A stretch of 34,313 nucleotides of DNA from a virus. The DNA lies in IMG/VR virus record IMGVR_UViG_3300031787_000469, positions 1 to 34,313 of that record; one strand, given 5' to 3'. How positions within the stretch are numbered: the stretch's first letter is position 1; the number at the start of each line of letters is the position of its first letter. Made by a program: the position numbers and the translations under genes. Positions 1-6,271 of this stretch are shown here, piece after piece. The notes under the pieces are model-generated. The model did not search any database. It saw only the letters and a list, made by a program, of their open reading frames with translations, and was not told where the DNA came from.

Positions 1-309
1 AGTGATATTATATTCTGCTCGTTGGGTTTCAGGGTGTACGCAAAGGCGTGAAAGTTCAAAGAGTCCTTCTTGCTCATTTCGTGCTAGTCCAAATGCTCCT
101 TGTGCTACTTCTGGGACAGGGAGTCCAGTAAAGATACAGACTCCCTTAATGCCACCGATATTCAGTGGACTAAAATCATTTCTCTCATACAGACCGTAGT
201 TATAACCACTCTTAAATCCTTTAGAAAAGTCCTTAAGATAATGAAACCGCAGAAGTAACTCTGCGGCTTCGGATTTATTTACACGGTCTATTGTGTAATC
301 AGACTTCAC
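1..309 (-). CDS. Mom-like GNAT-fold protein (partial, runs off left edge)
   Basis: The reading frame is open for 103 codons from a GTG at 309 to the window edge, so the C-terminus is missing. The GTG overlaps the gp32 TGA as GTGA, which suggests translational coupling. The protein contains RFHYLKD, then GVCIFTGLPVPE, then a GL...ELSRLCVHPE block. That order of His-Tyr-Leu, Gly-Val-x-x-Phe and Glu-Leu-x-Arg-Leu resembles the Mom family of GNAT-like proteins, which modify adenine in phage DNA to resist restriction. Related proteins are common beside gp32 in T4-like cyanophages. The Mom assignment is from recalled motif spacing and is moderately sure. That the frame is coding is much surer. A GNAT enzyme acting on another substrate is the main alternative. 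Confidence 0.68.
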   Translation of the reverse strand, partial: MKSDYTIDRVNKSEAAELLLRFHYLKDFSKGFKSGYNYGLYERNDFSPLNIGGIKGVCIFTGLPVPEVAQGAFGLARNEQEGLFELSRLCVHPETQRAEYNIT

Positions 310-1235
310 TCGTCGGCAAGGCGTGCGAAGTAAGACAGAGCATCATCATCGTCATCCTCCACAGGTGCCGCAGCACGACGAGTAGGTTGAAGATTGTTGA
401 GTTCGCTACGAAGATCCTCATCAAGATCCTTCGCAGGACCACGAGAATACTCTTCCTCATCAGCAACATCAGGGTCTTGATAACGAGGAGTGCCTTTGTT
501 ACCCAGAACATACTCAAGACGCTTCTTCAGTTCGTCATAGGTCTTGAACTGGTCAGCAGCAACGAGTTCGGCAAGAGAGAACTGCTTCTTCCACACTGCT
601 TCCATTGCGTCATCGTCGTCCAGAAGGGGTTCAGGACGGGCAAACTCACTGGAATCATAGTTACGATAACCAGCAACATTCTTTGCCTTCAGTTTGAAGT
701 TGGCACCCTGCCAGAAGTCAAACGGATCAATTGCTTCCTCATCTTCAAACTCGGGTTGCATCGCAGCAGTGAGTTTGTCAAAGATCTTCTTACCAAACTT
801 AAACAGGAAGACTTTACCTTCGTTGGCAGGATTAGCAGGATCCTTGACCACATAGATGTTGGCAACATAGGTCAGTTTACGCTTCTGCTTTCGTGCCAGT
901 TCTTTACCAGCATCGGTGCCATTGTTCCACAGTTCAGAGTTCAGTTCGGACACAGGATCCTTCTGACCCAGAGTGGTGAGACTGTTCTCAATATACCAAC
1001 CACCAGGACCTTGGAATGCGTGACTGTAGAGTTTCACGAACGGAAGATCCTCACCGTTCGGAGCAGGCAGGAAACGGATCACGGCATAACCATTGCCACT
1101 CTTATCACACTCCAGTTTCCAGAGACGGTCATCGCTGCTAGAACCGCCATTGTTATTCATTTTTTCTACTTCCTTGACCAGTTTAGCGGTCAGGTTGCCC
1201 AGTTTGGATTGCTTTTTAAGGTCTGCGAAAGACAT
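306..1235 (-). CDS. gp32: gp32-like single-stranded DNA-binding protein
   Basis: This 309-residue protein coats ssDNA during phage replication, recombination and repair. The core matches T4 gp32 in order: an N-terminal basic cooperativity segment (LKKQSKLGNLTAKL), the block YVANIYVVKDPANPANEGKV near residues 120-142, FGKKIFDKL, and WQGANFKLK. It ends in a very acidic tail (EDDDDD, then SYFARLADE) like the T4 C-terminal protein-interaction tail. A strong ribosome site (GAGG) lies upstream of the ATG. The only cysteine is C43: the CPVC-type zinc segment of T4 gp32 is replaced by a DPVSEL stretch, so this version probably does not bind zinc as T4 gp32 does. A near-consensus sigma70 promoter sits just upstream. 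Confidence 0.95.
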   Translation of the reverse strand: MSFADLKKQSKLGNLTAKLVKEVEKMNNNGGSSSDDRLWKLECDKSGNGYAVIRFLPAPNGEDLPFVKLYSHAFQGPGGWYIENSLTTLGQKDPVSELNSELWNNGTDAGKELARKQKRKLTYVANIYVVKDPANPANEGKVFLFKFGKKIFDKLTAAMQPEFEDEEAIDPFDFWQGANFKLKAKNVAGYRNYDSSEFARPEPLLDDDDAMEAVWKKQFSLAELVAADQFKTYDELKKRLEYVLGNKGTPRYQDPDVADEEEYSRGPAKDLDEDLRSELNNLQPTRRAAAPVEDDDDDALSYFARLADE

Positions 1236-1278
1236 TTGGATTACCTCGGATTAATTGGATTCGGGGGATTACTCGGAT

Positions 1279-1307
1279 AGTATAACAGGGATTCTCTCAA
1301 CCGTCAA
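1279..1307 (-). promoter_or_regulatory. sigma70-type promoter for gp32
   Basis: On the minus strand TTGACG (1302-1307) is followed after 17 bases by TATACT (1279-1284), giving 10 of 12 consensus matches at ideal spacing. It lies across the stop codon of the DUF1825 gene and about 45 bases upstream of the gp32 ATG. gp32 can therefore be made apart from the upstream operon, which fits its high-level early expression in T4 relatives. Confidence 0.75.
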
Positions 1308-1629
1308 TGTATTGCTTGAGAGATTCAATGGTCTGGTTCATACTATTGAATAAAACTTGCATATCGGTTTCTGGTGGGAAACCCATCAGTGCCACCGACT
1401 TGCGTAGGTTCTCTTTCATTTCAACCGCTTGTGGGTCGTCTGAAAGGGACAACCTAGTATACATCACTCTTTGCTTTTCTAGCAAGGTTTGAAGTTTTTC
1501 AACATGACTCAACTTGGTCTCACGGTCCATCACACCAAAAGTCAGGATACTTCCATAAATTTCTTCTTGAAGACGATTGATTTCTTCAAGTTCTTCCTGG
1601 ATAATATCAGATTTAAAAAACTCACTCAT
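1297..1629 (-). CDS. DUF1825 family protein
   Basis: A 110-residue, largely helical protein beginning MSEFFKSDIIQEELEEIN, with a later segment GFPPETDMQVLFNSMNQTIESLK. This layout (phage or cyanobacterial start xxFFxSDIIQ plus a C-terminal LFNxMNxTIE helix) matches the DUF1825 family, which is otherwise found in cyanobacteria and shared by many cyanophages. No enzymatic motif is visible and its function is unknown. The ATG overlaps the end of the gp59 gene by 8 bases. Its position between gp59 and gp32 suggests a replication-linked or host-takeover role, but that is inference from neighbours only. Its last codons contain the gp32 promoter -35 element. Confidence 0.8.
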   Translation of the reverse strand: MSEFFKSDIIQEELEEINRLQEEIYGSILTFGVMDRETKLSHVEKLQTLLEKQRVMYTRLSLSDDPQAVEMKENLRKSVALMGFPPETDMQVLFNSMNQTIESLKQYIDG

Positions 1630-2221
1630 TGATTATAGACCGTAAGATCTTTCGGTAGTTGAATACATCAATATTTATTAAAAATGGGGAATATTTCTTA
1701 ATCTTTAAACTTACGGTCTCCCACACTGGGTCCAAAAGTTGCTTATCAAACTTATTCCCGAACAGGAATATCTTATCATAGATCACTAGGGTTTCTAGGC
1801 AAATTTTCCCGCCCAGGAACTTTTTAAGGACGGGTGGATGACCTTTGGAACAGTTCAAGGCATCGTCTAATTTGATTTCCGAGAACAATTCGTTGCTTTG
1901 TTCTTTGAACAAGTAAGTCAAACTCTGTTGGCGCTTCATCCACTCTGAATAGTTTCTTTCGCCAGAATTGATAATTTCTCCAATCCATAAGTTTTGTGGG
2001 TTATCTACGGATACAAAATTTGATACTAAAAAGTCTACGACTTCTTTGTCATTATACTTACGACTTGTCTTCTCAAACCAGTATTTGTCCTTGCGTTTAT
2101 TAAAGGATGTCATACTAGCACGAGTCTTCGCACCGTACTTAAAGAAATCGTATTTTGGGTTTGTGAAATGATTTTTGAGTGAGAGATAATGTTGATAAGT
2201 TTCAAAGGGGCTCACAGTCAC
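1622..2221 (-). CDS. gp59: gp59-like loader of the replicative helicase
   Basis: This 199-residue protein should load the gp41-type helicase onto gp32-coated forked DNA. Its N-terminal block, KYDFFKYGAKTRAS then KRKDKYWFEKTSRKYNDKEV (about residues 23-62), aligns with T4 gp59 KYDVIKYNW...KRRDKYFFQKLSEKY in spacing and key basic and aromatic residues. The later WIGEI segment and a C-terminal helical half with VWETVSLKIKKY also fit. The start is GTG at 2221, overlapping the gp33 TGA as GTGA. T4 also has 33, 59 and 32 adjacent, so synteny supports the call. The ATG-less start implies coupling to gp33 translation. Confidence 0.85.
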   Translation of the reverse strand: MTVSPFETYQHYLSLKNHFTNPKYDFFKYGAKTRASMTSFNKRKDKYWFEKTSRKYNDKEVVDFLVSNFVSVDNPQNLWIGEIINSGERNYSEWMKRQQSLTYLFKEQSNELFSEIKLDDALNCSKGHPPVLKKFLGGKICLETLVIYDKIFLFGNKFDKQLLDPVWETVSLKIKKYSPFLINIDVFNYRKILRSIINE

Positions 2222-2478
2222 AATGGCAATTTTGCTTTTGAAGTTCGCTTCATAAAGTTAAGACGAGTTGCGTCCCACTTCAGTCTCTCTTTCAAAGGTT
2301 TTGAAATGAGTTTCGTGACTGATTCTACTTCAAGACTATTGATTTCGCAATAGTGACAAATAGCATCAATATAGTTGAAGTTTTCTTCGGCAACAATCTT
2401 TTCAATTTCCAAAGCAAACTTGGAAGGTGTTAAAAACTTGCTTTCTATTGCCTGTTCTAATTCCTTATTTGGTTCCAT
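2218..2478 (-). CDS. gp33: gp33-like late-transcription co-activator
   Basis: The open frame extends to 2583, but I choose the ATG at 2478 (MEPNKELEQ), giving 86 residues and only a 14-base overlap with the exonuclease gene. The longer version would be buried in that gene in another frame. The region IVAEENFNYIDAICHYC.. followed by EVESVTKLI and a basic tail resembles T4 gp33 (MVEEFGMSYLEATTAFLEEN..). That small protein bridges RNA polymerase and the sliding clamp for late transcription. The late promoter cores found upstream of the fibre genes in this window are what such a system would serve. Sequence similarity is modest; synteny with gp59 and gp32 adds most of the support. Confidence 0.78.
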   Translation of the reverse strand: MEPNKELEQAIESKFLTPSKFALEIEKIVAEENFNYIDAICHYCEINSLEVESVTKLISKPLKERLKWDATRLNFMKRTSKAKLPL

Positions 2479-3145
2479 AGAGTTCCAGTTTATCTCCAAC
2501 AAACTTTCTAATGTATTTGCCGAGTAGTTTGATGTACTTTGATTTGTCTCGTTCTTCATAGACGACGCATTCTCCATTTTCACAAGCCATAATGATTACA
2601 AGTTTTTTGACTGAAATACCAGTCAGTTCGTACAACATACAACCGTATGCCATACATTGAACAAAATAGTGTTCAATCCACTCGCGTGGTTTTGGTTTTT
2701 TAGAAGTCTTAAAGTCTATTATTGCTAACTCGCCGTCATATTCAGCGATACAGTCAACTGTCCCAGCAATACCTAGTTGCTTACTATATAGGGACCCTTC
2801 AAGGGCGTAAATATTATTTATGCGATTAAGTTCTGTTTTTGCGATTTTAAAGAGAAAGTCAGATAGTGGTTGAACTTTTGGTAGATCCTCATTTTTAAGA
2901 TGATGTTCTACCAATGTGTGCATATCGGTTCCACGACTGGTTGCCGCTTTTGTAACACGATCTGCCTCTTCCTCACCAACTTTCTTACGCCAATTAATAA
3001 AGATCTCTTTATTAAAGTGACTGGTAATAGAAGTAATGGAGACCAACTTCAATAGTTGGTCTTCATCTGGAACTTTATAATAACGAACACCATCTATAGT
3101 CTCCCTCTCTAGTTGAGGGAGTTCAATATCAACATGATTAAACAT
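2465..3145 (-). CDS. PD-(D/E)XK superfamily exonuclease (RecB/Cas4-like)
   Basis: A 226-residue nuclease. Visible motifs in order are RGTDMHTLVE (His76, the RecB-type helix), the glutamate of ALEGSLY (about E116), GTVDCIA with D131, IIDFKTSKK with D144 and K146, and a QCMAYG helix (Gln163, Tyr167). This is the layout of RecB/Cas4/lambda-exonuclease-like PD-(D/E)XK nucleases. It probably degrades host or phage DNA or processes recombination ends. The ATG overlaps the phoH TAA as TAATG, so the two are co-translated, and a PhoH-nuclease pair is common in T4-like cyanophages. The fold assignment is firm; the exact substrate is not visible. Confidence 0.85.
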   Translation of the reverse strand: MFNHVDIELPQLERETIDGVRYYKVPDEDQLLKLVSITSITSHFNKEIFINWRKKVGEEEADRVTKAATSRGTDMHTLVEHHLKNEDLPKVQPLSDFLFKIAKTELNRINNIYALEGSLYSKQLGIAGTVDCIAEYDGELAIIDFKTSKKPKPREWIEHYFVQCMAYGCMLYELTGISVKKLVIIMACENGECVVYEERDKSKYIKLLGKYIRKFVGDKLELYGTK

Positions 3146-3903
3146 TAAAAACCTGCTTCCATTTTTGCGATAATGTATTCTTTACAGAGACCAGAGCGAA
3201 CAATATCTTCTACACCAAATTCAATTATATCAAAAGACGGCATTTTACGCAAGACTGTCATAAAGTCTACAATACCATTACGCTCATTTGTCTTCTGTAA
3301 ATCTGACTGTGAGGCATCACCACAGAAACAAATTCGTGTATTCTCACCCACACGAGTGATAATAGAATCTAATTCGTGGAAGTTTAGGTTCTGAAACTCA
3401 TCTACAATAATGATTGAGTTATCAAGAGTCGTTCCACGAAGGAAAGAAGTGCTCCAGAACTTAATGGTCTCTTGTGACTTGAGATTTCCGTAGAGCATCT
3501 CAAAGTCGGCATCAGAAGGCATCTGGAACATATACTTCACCATATTCTTATAAGGAATCTGGTAAATATCTGCCTTATCATCATGAGTTCCAGGAAGGAA
3601 CCCAATTTCACGAGTTGCTACAAGAGAACGAACAAGATAGATTCTTTCATAAGGAGTATATTCGTTCAGAACATCTTGAAGAGCATTGTAGAGTGTAATA
3701 AATGTCTTACCTGTTCCAGCACAACCATAGGCAACAATGTGCTTATCTTCCTTATATGAATCAAATAAACGCTTTTGGTTTTCTGTGAGAGGATCAATAT
3801 CAACCAGATAATCGGAACTCAAAGGTTTTTTTCTTTTCATCTGTTTTGCCGTGAGTCCAACCCCGATAGGTTGCTCTGCAGATGATCTTTTTCTTCTTGC
3901 CAT
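3145..3903 (-). CDS. phoH: PhoH-like P-loop ATPase
   Basis: A 252-residue protein with Walker A GCAGTGKT at residues 60-67, Walker B IIIVDEFQN around 164-171, and downstream sensor segments (RICFCGDASQSDLQ). These are the hallmarks of PhoH family ATPases related to superfamily 1 helicases. The N-terminus is short and basic (MARRKR). PhoH is an auxiliary gene in many marine phages. It is often linked to phosphate stress, though an RNA- or DNA-related ATPase or nuclease partner role is equally plausible here because it is coupled to a nuclease gene. The ATG overlaps the upstream stop as TAATG. Confidence 0.92.
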   Translation of the reverse strand: MARRKRSSAEQPIGVGLTAKQMKRKKPLSSDYLVDIDPLTENQKRLFDSYKEDKHIVAYGCAGTGKTFITLYNALQDVLNEYTPYERIYLVRSLVATREIGFLPGTHDDKADIYQIPYKNMVKYMFQMPSDADFEMLYGNLKSQETIKFWSTSFLRGTTLDNSIIIVDEFQNLNFHELDSIITRVGENTRICFCGDASQSDLQKTNERNGIVDFMTVLRKMPSFDIIEFGVEDIVRSGLCKEYIIAKMEAGF

Positions 3904-4154
3904 TAGATTTTCTTTACGCGAGAACCAGGTGCTTTGGATGCCTTATGAAGAACATCGTTCCATCCAGGATTACGATTGACGAGCTTATCTTTCCACTCCC
4001 CCACCTCACCAGGAGAAGGGCAAGTAGAAGGATCCGACCAATCACGAATCCATTCAGGATTATCAGACTTCCACTGATCCCAGTCGTGGATGCTCATTTC
4101 CACTTCTTTCTGTTCACCAGTGGTTTGATTAATAACAGGATATACAGGACACAT
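3903..4154 (-). CDS. conserved small cyanophage protein, FmdB-like layout
   Basis: An 83-residue protein beginning MCPVYPVINQTTGEQKEV, followed by SIHDWDQWKSDNPEW, and ending in PGWNDVLHKASKAPGSRVKK. This arrangement resembles small phage proteins annotated as FmdB-like regulators: a short strand pair ending in a TGE turn, an xxWDxWKxxNP helix, then a GxxDVL.. basic tail. The paired Cys-x-x-Cys zinc knuckles of FmdB are absent (only two separate cysteines), so zinc binding is unlikely. It lies between thyX and phoH, and its TAA overlaps the phoH ATG. Function is unknown. Confidence 0.75.
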   Translation of the reverse strand: MCPVYPVINQTTGEQKEVEMSIHDWDQWKSDNPEWIRDWSDPSTCPSPGEVGEWKDKLVNRNPGWNDVLHKASKAPGSRVKKI

Positions 4155-4179
4155 AAGTTACGAAATCAAGATAATTTAT

Positions 4180-4815
4180 TTAGACCCACTCAAGGGCTTC
4201 TGCCACTGTCGGGAATTGTTCGGAAAATACCTTCTTACACTCTAGAGCAATATCCATGTGCTCTTGTTGAGTTCCATTAGCAGACCTCAAAGTAATGTAG
4301 TGAATCCAACTGCGACAAGATCCACTCATATAAATGCGTGTAGGAGTCGCCAGAGGCAGTACAAAGCGAGCACACTCCTTTGCCACACCGTGACCCAGAA
4401 GTTCCTTGTAGAGTCGCATACCCTCCGCAAAATGCTCTTGAATCTTGCTTTGGAGTGTCAGTTTTTCATACTGCCCAATGTCATCAATAGAGTTTTGACG
4501 ATTCTTGGTATCCTGACGACGAAGATCAGGAACTGGAATGTATTCAGAAATCAGTGAAGTATCGGCATAACGCTGTGAAAACTCTTGATAGGTAAAAGAG
4601 CGATGACGAAGAATCTGTGCGGCAATGCCACGATTCGTTTCAATCTCAAGAGTCATAAAAGACTGCTCAAAAACAGACCAATGATTATGCTTAATACAAT
4701 AAGCAAGCAACTTGGCATAGTTTTCGTTGTCTTGATTCGCAGGATTACTAACTCTCGCAACATACGCCATTGTTTGTTCTGCATCGGGAGTTACACTAAT
4801 CAGTTTTACGCTCAT
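4180..4815 (-). CDS. thyX: flavin-dependent thymidylate synthase ThyX
   Basis: A 211-residue protein that would make dTMP from dUMP using FAD and methylene-tetrahydrofolate. The ThyX signature RHRx7S is present as R70-H71-R72 through S80, followed by QRY (RHRSFTYQEFSQRY). The C-terminal segment YMSGSCRSWIHYITLR matches the substrate-binding region. Its length is typical. The ATG overlaps the preceding small gene as ATGA. In cyanophages ThyX supplies thymidylate for replication, in keeping with the adjacent replication genes. Confidence 0.96.
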   Translation of the reverse strand: MSVKLISVTPDAEQTMAYVARVSNPANQDNENYAKLLAYCIKHNHWSVFEQSFMTLEIETNRGIAAQILRHRSFTYQEFSQRYADTSLISEYIPVPDLRRQDTKNRQNSIDDIGQYEKLTLQSKIQEHFAEGMRLYKELLGHGVAKECARFVLPLATPTRIYMSGSCRSWIHYITLRSANGTQQEHMDIALECKKVFSEQFPTVAEALEWV

Positions 4816-4979
4816 TTCTTTCCAAATCCTTTTGATGTTTTTGCCTCCAATTCAGAGAGTTGCTCTTTCAACTCTTTAAGTTGGGATTTCATTTCTCTGA
4901 TTTTTTCATCAGTATAAAGATGATCTTGCTTGACAAGTCGTTCAAGCAATTTAATCAGTTTTTTTGCTCTACTAGTCAT
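4812..4979 (-). CDS. small coiled-coil protein
   Basis: A 55-residue protein (MTSRAKKLIKLLERLVKQ...) rich in Lys, Glu and Leu with heptad-like spacing from residue 8 to 45 (KLLERLV, MKSQLKELKEQLSELE). It is probably a short coiled coil. It is joined to both neighbours: its ATG overlaps the upstream TAA (TAATG) and its TGA overlaps the thyX ATG (ATGA). Function is unknown. Reading it as a gene rests on these exact junctions and on the lack of any other use of this interval. Confidence 0.72.
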   Translation of the reverse strand: MTSRAKKLIKLLERLVKQDHLYTDEKIREMKSQLKELKEQLSELEAKTSKGFGKK

Positions 4980-5149
4980 TAATCTGCGTACCCATCATCA
5001 TCGTCATAAAGTTCATCATAATCTATAAATCTTTCTGTTGTTTTTTCTGGTGCCTGATAAGCAGAGACATCAGAATAAACTTCTGCCTTCAGAGAGTCAA
5101 CCAACAGTTCAAGATTACGGACGATGAGTTTAAGTTTTTCTTTGTCCAT
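4979..5149 (-). CDS. small acidic conserved cyanophage protein
   Basis: A 56-residue protein beginning MDKEKLKLIVRNLELLVDSL with a strongly acidic C-terminus (FIDYDELYDDDDGYAD). An N-terminal helix plus acidic tail is a recurrent small-protein type in T4-like cyanophages. No domain is recognised. It is the first gene after a terminator, so it probably opens the thyX-phoH-gp59 operon. The leader between terminator and start is AT-rich, but I see no convincing promoter. Confidence 0.7.
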   Translation of the reverse strand: MDKEKLKLIVRNLELLVDSLKAEVYSDVSAYQAPEKTTERFIDYDELYDDDDGYAD

Positions 5150-5179
5150 AAGATACGGTTCTCTCTGATTATTTTAACA

Positions 5180-5206
5180 TAAAAAAAGGAGGGGATCAAC
5201 CCCTCC
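5180..5206 (-). terminator. intrinsic terminator
   Basis: Read on the minus strand, GGAGGGG (from 5206) pairs with CCCCTCC (ending 5188) around a 5-base loop and is followed by a run of seven T. It lies about 9 bases beyond the stop of the gene at 5215-5391 and before the gene starting at 5149, so it separates the two units. Confidence 0.88.
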
Positions 5207-5214
5207 AATGAACA

Positions 5215-5391
5215 TTACATTTTACTCAACATCTCCCGGCATATTCTTTTACAGGTTTGCTGATTTTCGTCACACTCAATCAAACAATTGAAATAGTCAT
5301 TCATTAACTCGTTCTGTTCTGTAAATTTATCAATTGTCTTCTCAAGTTTGCCCCAACCCGCAAGTTGATTGTAAGAAATTAAGTTGTGCAT
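5215..5391 (-). CDS. small hypothetical protein with conserved-looking cysteines
   Basis: The start is set at the ATG at 5391 because GGAGGTC lies 4 bases upstream of it; the frame itself runs to 5409. The 58-residue product (MHNLISYNQLAG...) has a helical acidic middle and a C-terminal cluster CLIECDENQQTCKRICREM with four cysteines. Four closely spaced cysteines could form disulfides or bind metal, but the pattern matches no zinc knuckle I know. It is followed directly by a terminator and behaves as a single-gene unit. Function is unknown. Confidence 0.65.
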   Translation of the reverse strand: MHNLISYNQLAGWGKLEKTIDKFTEQNELMNDYFNCLIECDENQQTCKRICREMLSKM

Positions 5392-5538
5392 AATGACCTC
5401 CACGCACAAAGAATATCATAACAAAGGAGTTTTCGTTCATTTGTATCACCACACATATTCTACTACTATCTATGTGTTTTGTGTGGATTTTCTGATATTC
5501 CGCAACAAAAATTTATGCCTACGAGTTTATACCTACAC

Positions 5539-5566
5539 AAAAAAAGAGGGAGAGTCAATCTCCCTC
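5539..5566 (-). terminator. intrinsic terminator overlapping a stop codon
   Basis: On the minus strand GAGGGAGA (5566 to 5559) and TCTCCCTC (5553 to 5546) form an 8-bp stem around a 5-base loop, then seven T (5545 to 5539). The TGA of the gene ending at 5555 uses the end of the loop, so the last codons of that gene form the ascending stem arm. Confidence 0.88.
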
Positions 5567-5710
5567 AAACTTAAACATTTTTTCAAACCACTCATCCAAA
5601 TGAACGATATAACAAGACCAATAATTACAACCTCTATATGTTAGTTGATAACAAGCAGGAGGTCGGTTGTCCTTGTCCATATCATCATAATGGTATGTGT
5701 AGTTTTCCAT
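5555..5710 (-). CDS. small aromatic-rich hypothetical protein
   Basis: A 51-residue protein (MENYTYHYDDMDKD...) with many Tyr, Trp and Asp residues and three cysteines (PPACYQLTYRGCNYWSCYI). The short YRG segment recalls the DUF4278 protein encoded upstream but I would not assign it. Its ATG overlaps the TAA of the membrane peptide gene (TAATG) and its stop lies in the loop of the following terminator, so it is the last gene of the 6028-5555 unit. Function is unknown. Confidence 0.65.
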   Translation of the reverse strand: MENYTYHYDDMDKDNRPPACYQLTYRGCNYWSCYIVHLDEWFEKMFKFEGD

Positions 5711-5796
5711 TATTTGTCCAACCACTGAACATACATTGATAAAAATACGGTTGTTAAGGCAATTGCGGCAGTGGATGAGACTATGAACTGTGCCAT
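5710..5796 (-). CDS. 28-residue single-pass membrane peptide
   Basis: The frame encodes MAQFIVSSTAAIALTTVFLS followed by MYVQWLDK. Residues 4-22 form one hydrophobic helix, so this is a tiny membrane peptide with a short polar end. A good ribosome site (AGGAG, 7 bases from the ATG) and exact TAATG overlaps on both sides make translation likely. Peptides of this kind recur in T4-like cyanophages; some in other phages alter host membrane enzymes, but nothing here shows a target. Confidence 0.7.
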   Translation of the reverse strand: MAQFIVSSTAAIALTTVFLSMYVQWLDK

Positions 5797-5894
5797 TACT
5801 TTGCTCCTACTAATTGTGCTAGTTGGGCTTGATGACGACGCTGTTCTTTTTGTTTTTGTTCTTTAATGAGTTGTAGGAAGTTAAGTTTTTTCAC
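5796..5894 (-). CDS. 32-residue basic, glutamine-rich peptide (GTG start)
   Basis: The start is the GTG at 5894, which overlaps the DUF4278 stop as GTGA and is preceded by AGGAGGGG. The product (MKKLNFLQLIKEQKQKEQRR...) is a short amphipathic basic helix rich in Gln and Lys. Its TAA overlaps the ATG of the membrane peptide gene. The chain of overlaps is the main evidence that it is translated. Function is unknown. Confidence 0.6.
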   Translation of the reverse strand: MKKLNFLQLIKEQKQKEQRRHQAQLAQLVGAK

Positions 5895-6028
5895 TTGTGC
5901 CCCTCCTTTACAAAACGAACACCACGATAGGTCTCGTTGTATTGTTGGGGTTCTTGTTGCTGTTGTGCCTGTTGTTGCTTACGAACTTCTGTGTCGTATG
6001 CTTGGCCACGATAAACGACTTTAGACAT
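5891..6028 (-). CDS. DUF4278-like small protein
   Basis: A 45-residue protein: MSKVVYRGQAYDTEVRKQ, a glutamine-rich linker, and a second YRGVRF motif near the end. The duplicated YRG(V)xY/F element matches DUF4278, a short family shared by cyanobacteria and their phages. A strong ribosome site (AAGGAGAA) precedes the ATG. It heads a run of four overlapping tiny genes down to 5555. No enzymatic residues are visible; a host-derived regulatory or structural peptide is possible. Confidence 0.75.
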   Translation of the reverse strand: MSKVVYRGQAYDTEVRKQQQAQQQQEPQQYNETYRGVRFVKEGHK

Positions 6029-6066
6029 TAGGGTTCTCCTTAAGTGTTAAGTTAAAGAGCGTTCCT

Positions 6067-6222
6067 TCAGTCGGCTTTTGCGTCTATGAAACAACTTTTC
6101 TTTGTTAACTGTTTGATTTCACATACAAGATCATTTTTTTGATAATCTGTAACAAAATTACTAGCATTAACTCTGCTAATGAGAAGTTGTGCTTGTAAAC
6201 AGGTTAAGAATAATTGTTCCAT
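6067..6222 (-). CDS. small hypothetical protein, possible paralogue of its neighbour
   Basis: A 51-residue frame (MEQLFLTCLQAQLLISRVNA...) ending KKSCFIDAKAD. The pattern of an N-terminal cysteine, central Ala-Gln-x-Leu helix, Asp-x-x-x-x-Asp-Leu segment and late cysteine parallels the C-terminal part of the gene at 6272-6472 (ISCDAAWELMDIV, then KDVIQRC). It lacks a signal peptide and has no clear ribosome site, and a stop codon lies 9 codons upstream, so it may be a truncated copy. Coding status is uncertain. Confidence 0.45.
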   Translation of the reverse strand: MEQLFLTCLQAQLLISRVNASNFVTDYQKNDLVCEIKQLTKKSCFIDAKAD

Positions 6223-6271
6223 AAATGAACGAATCCGTTCCGAGTCGGCTTACTTCCGTCCTATTCAGTTT

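Noticed and set aside
2-199. Plus-strand frame of 65 codons at the left edge
   Set aside because: It is the complement of the partial Mom-like gene, whose protein pattern is far more convincing. All supported genes are on the minus strand.
247-266. Hairpin CCGCAGA/TCTGCGG just after gp32, resembling a terminator
   Set aside because: It lies inside the coding frame of the Mom-like gene (1-309) and lacks a proper T run.
306-1280. Long plus-strand frame opposite gp32 (330 codons)
   Set aside because: gp32 is unmistakable on the minus strand; the opposite frame is a shadow of its codon bias.
5392-5538. Possible coding frame or promoter in the gap upstream of the gene at 5215-5391
   Set aside because: A 32-codon frame overlaps the real start in another frame, and the TATGAT near 5415 has no acceptable -35, so neither is annotated; the gap is AT-rich with no other feature seen.
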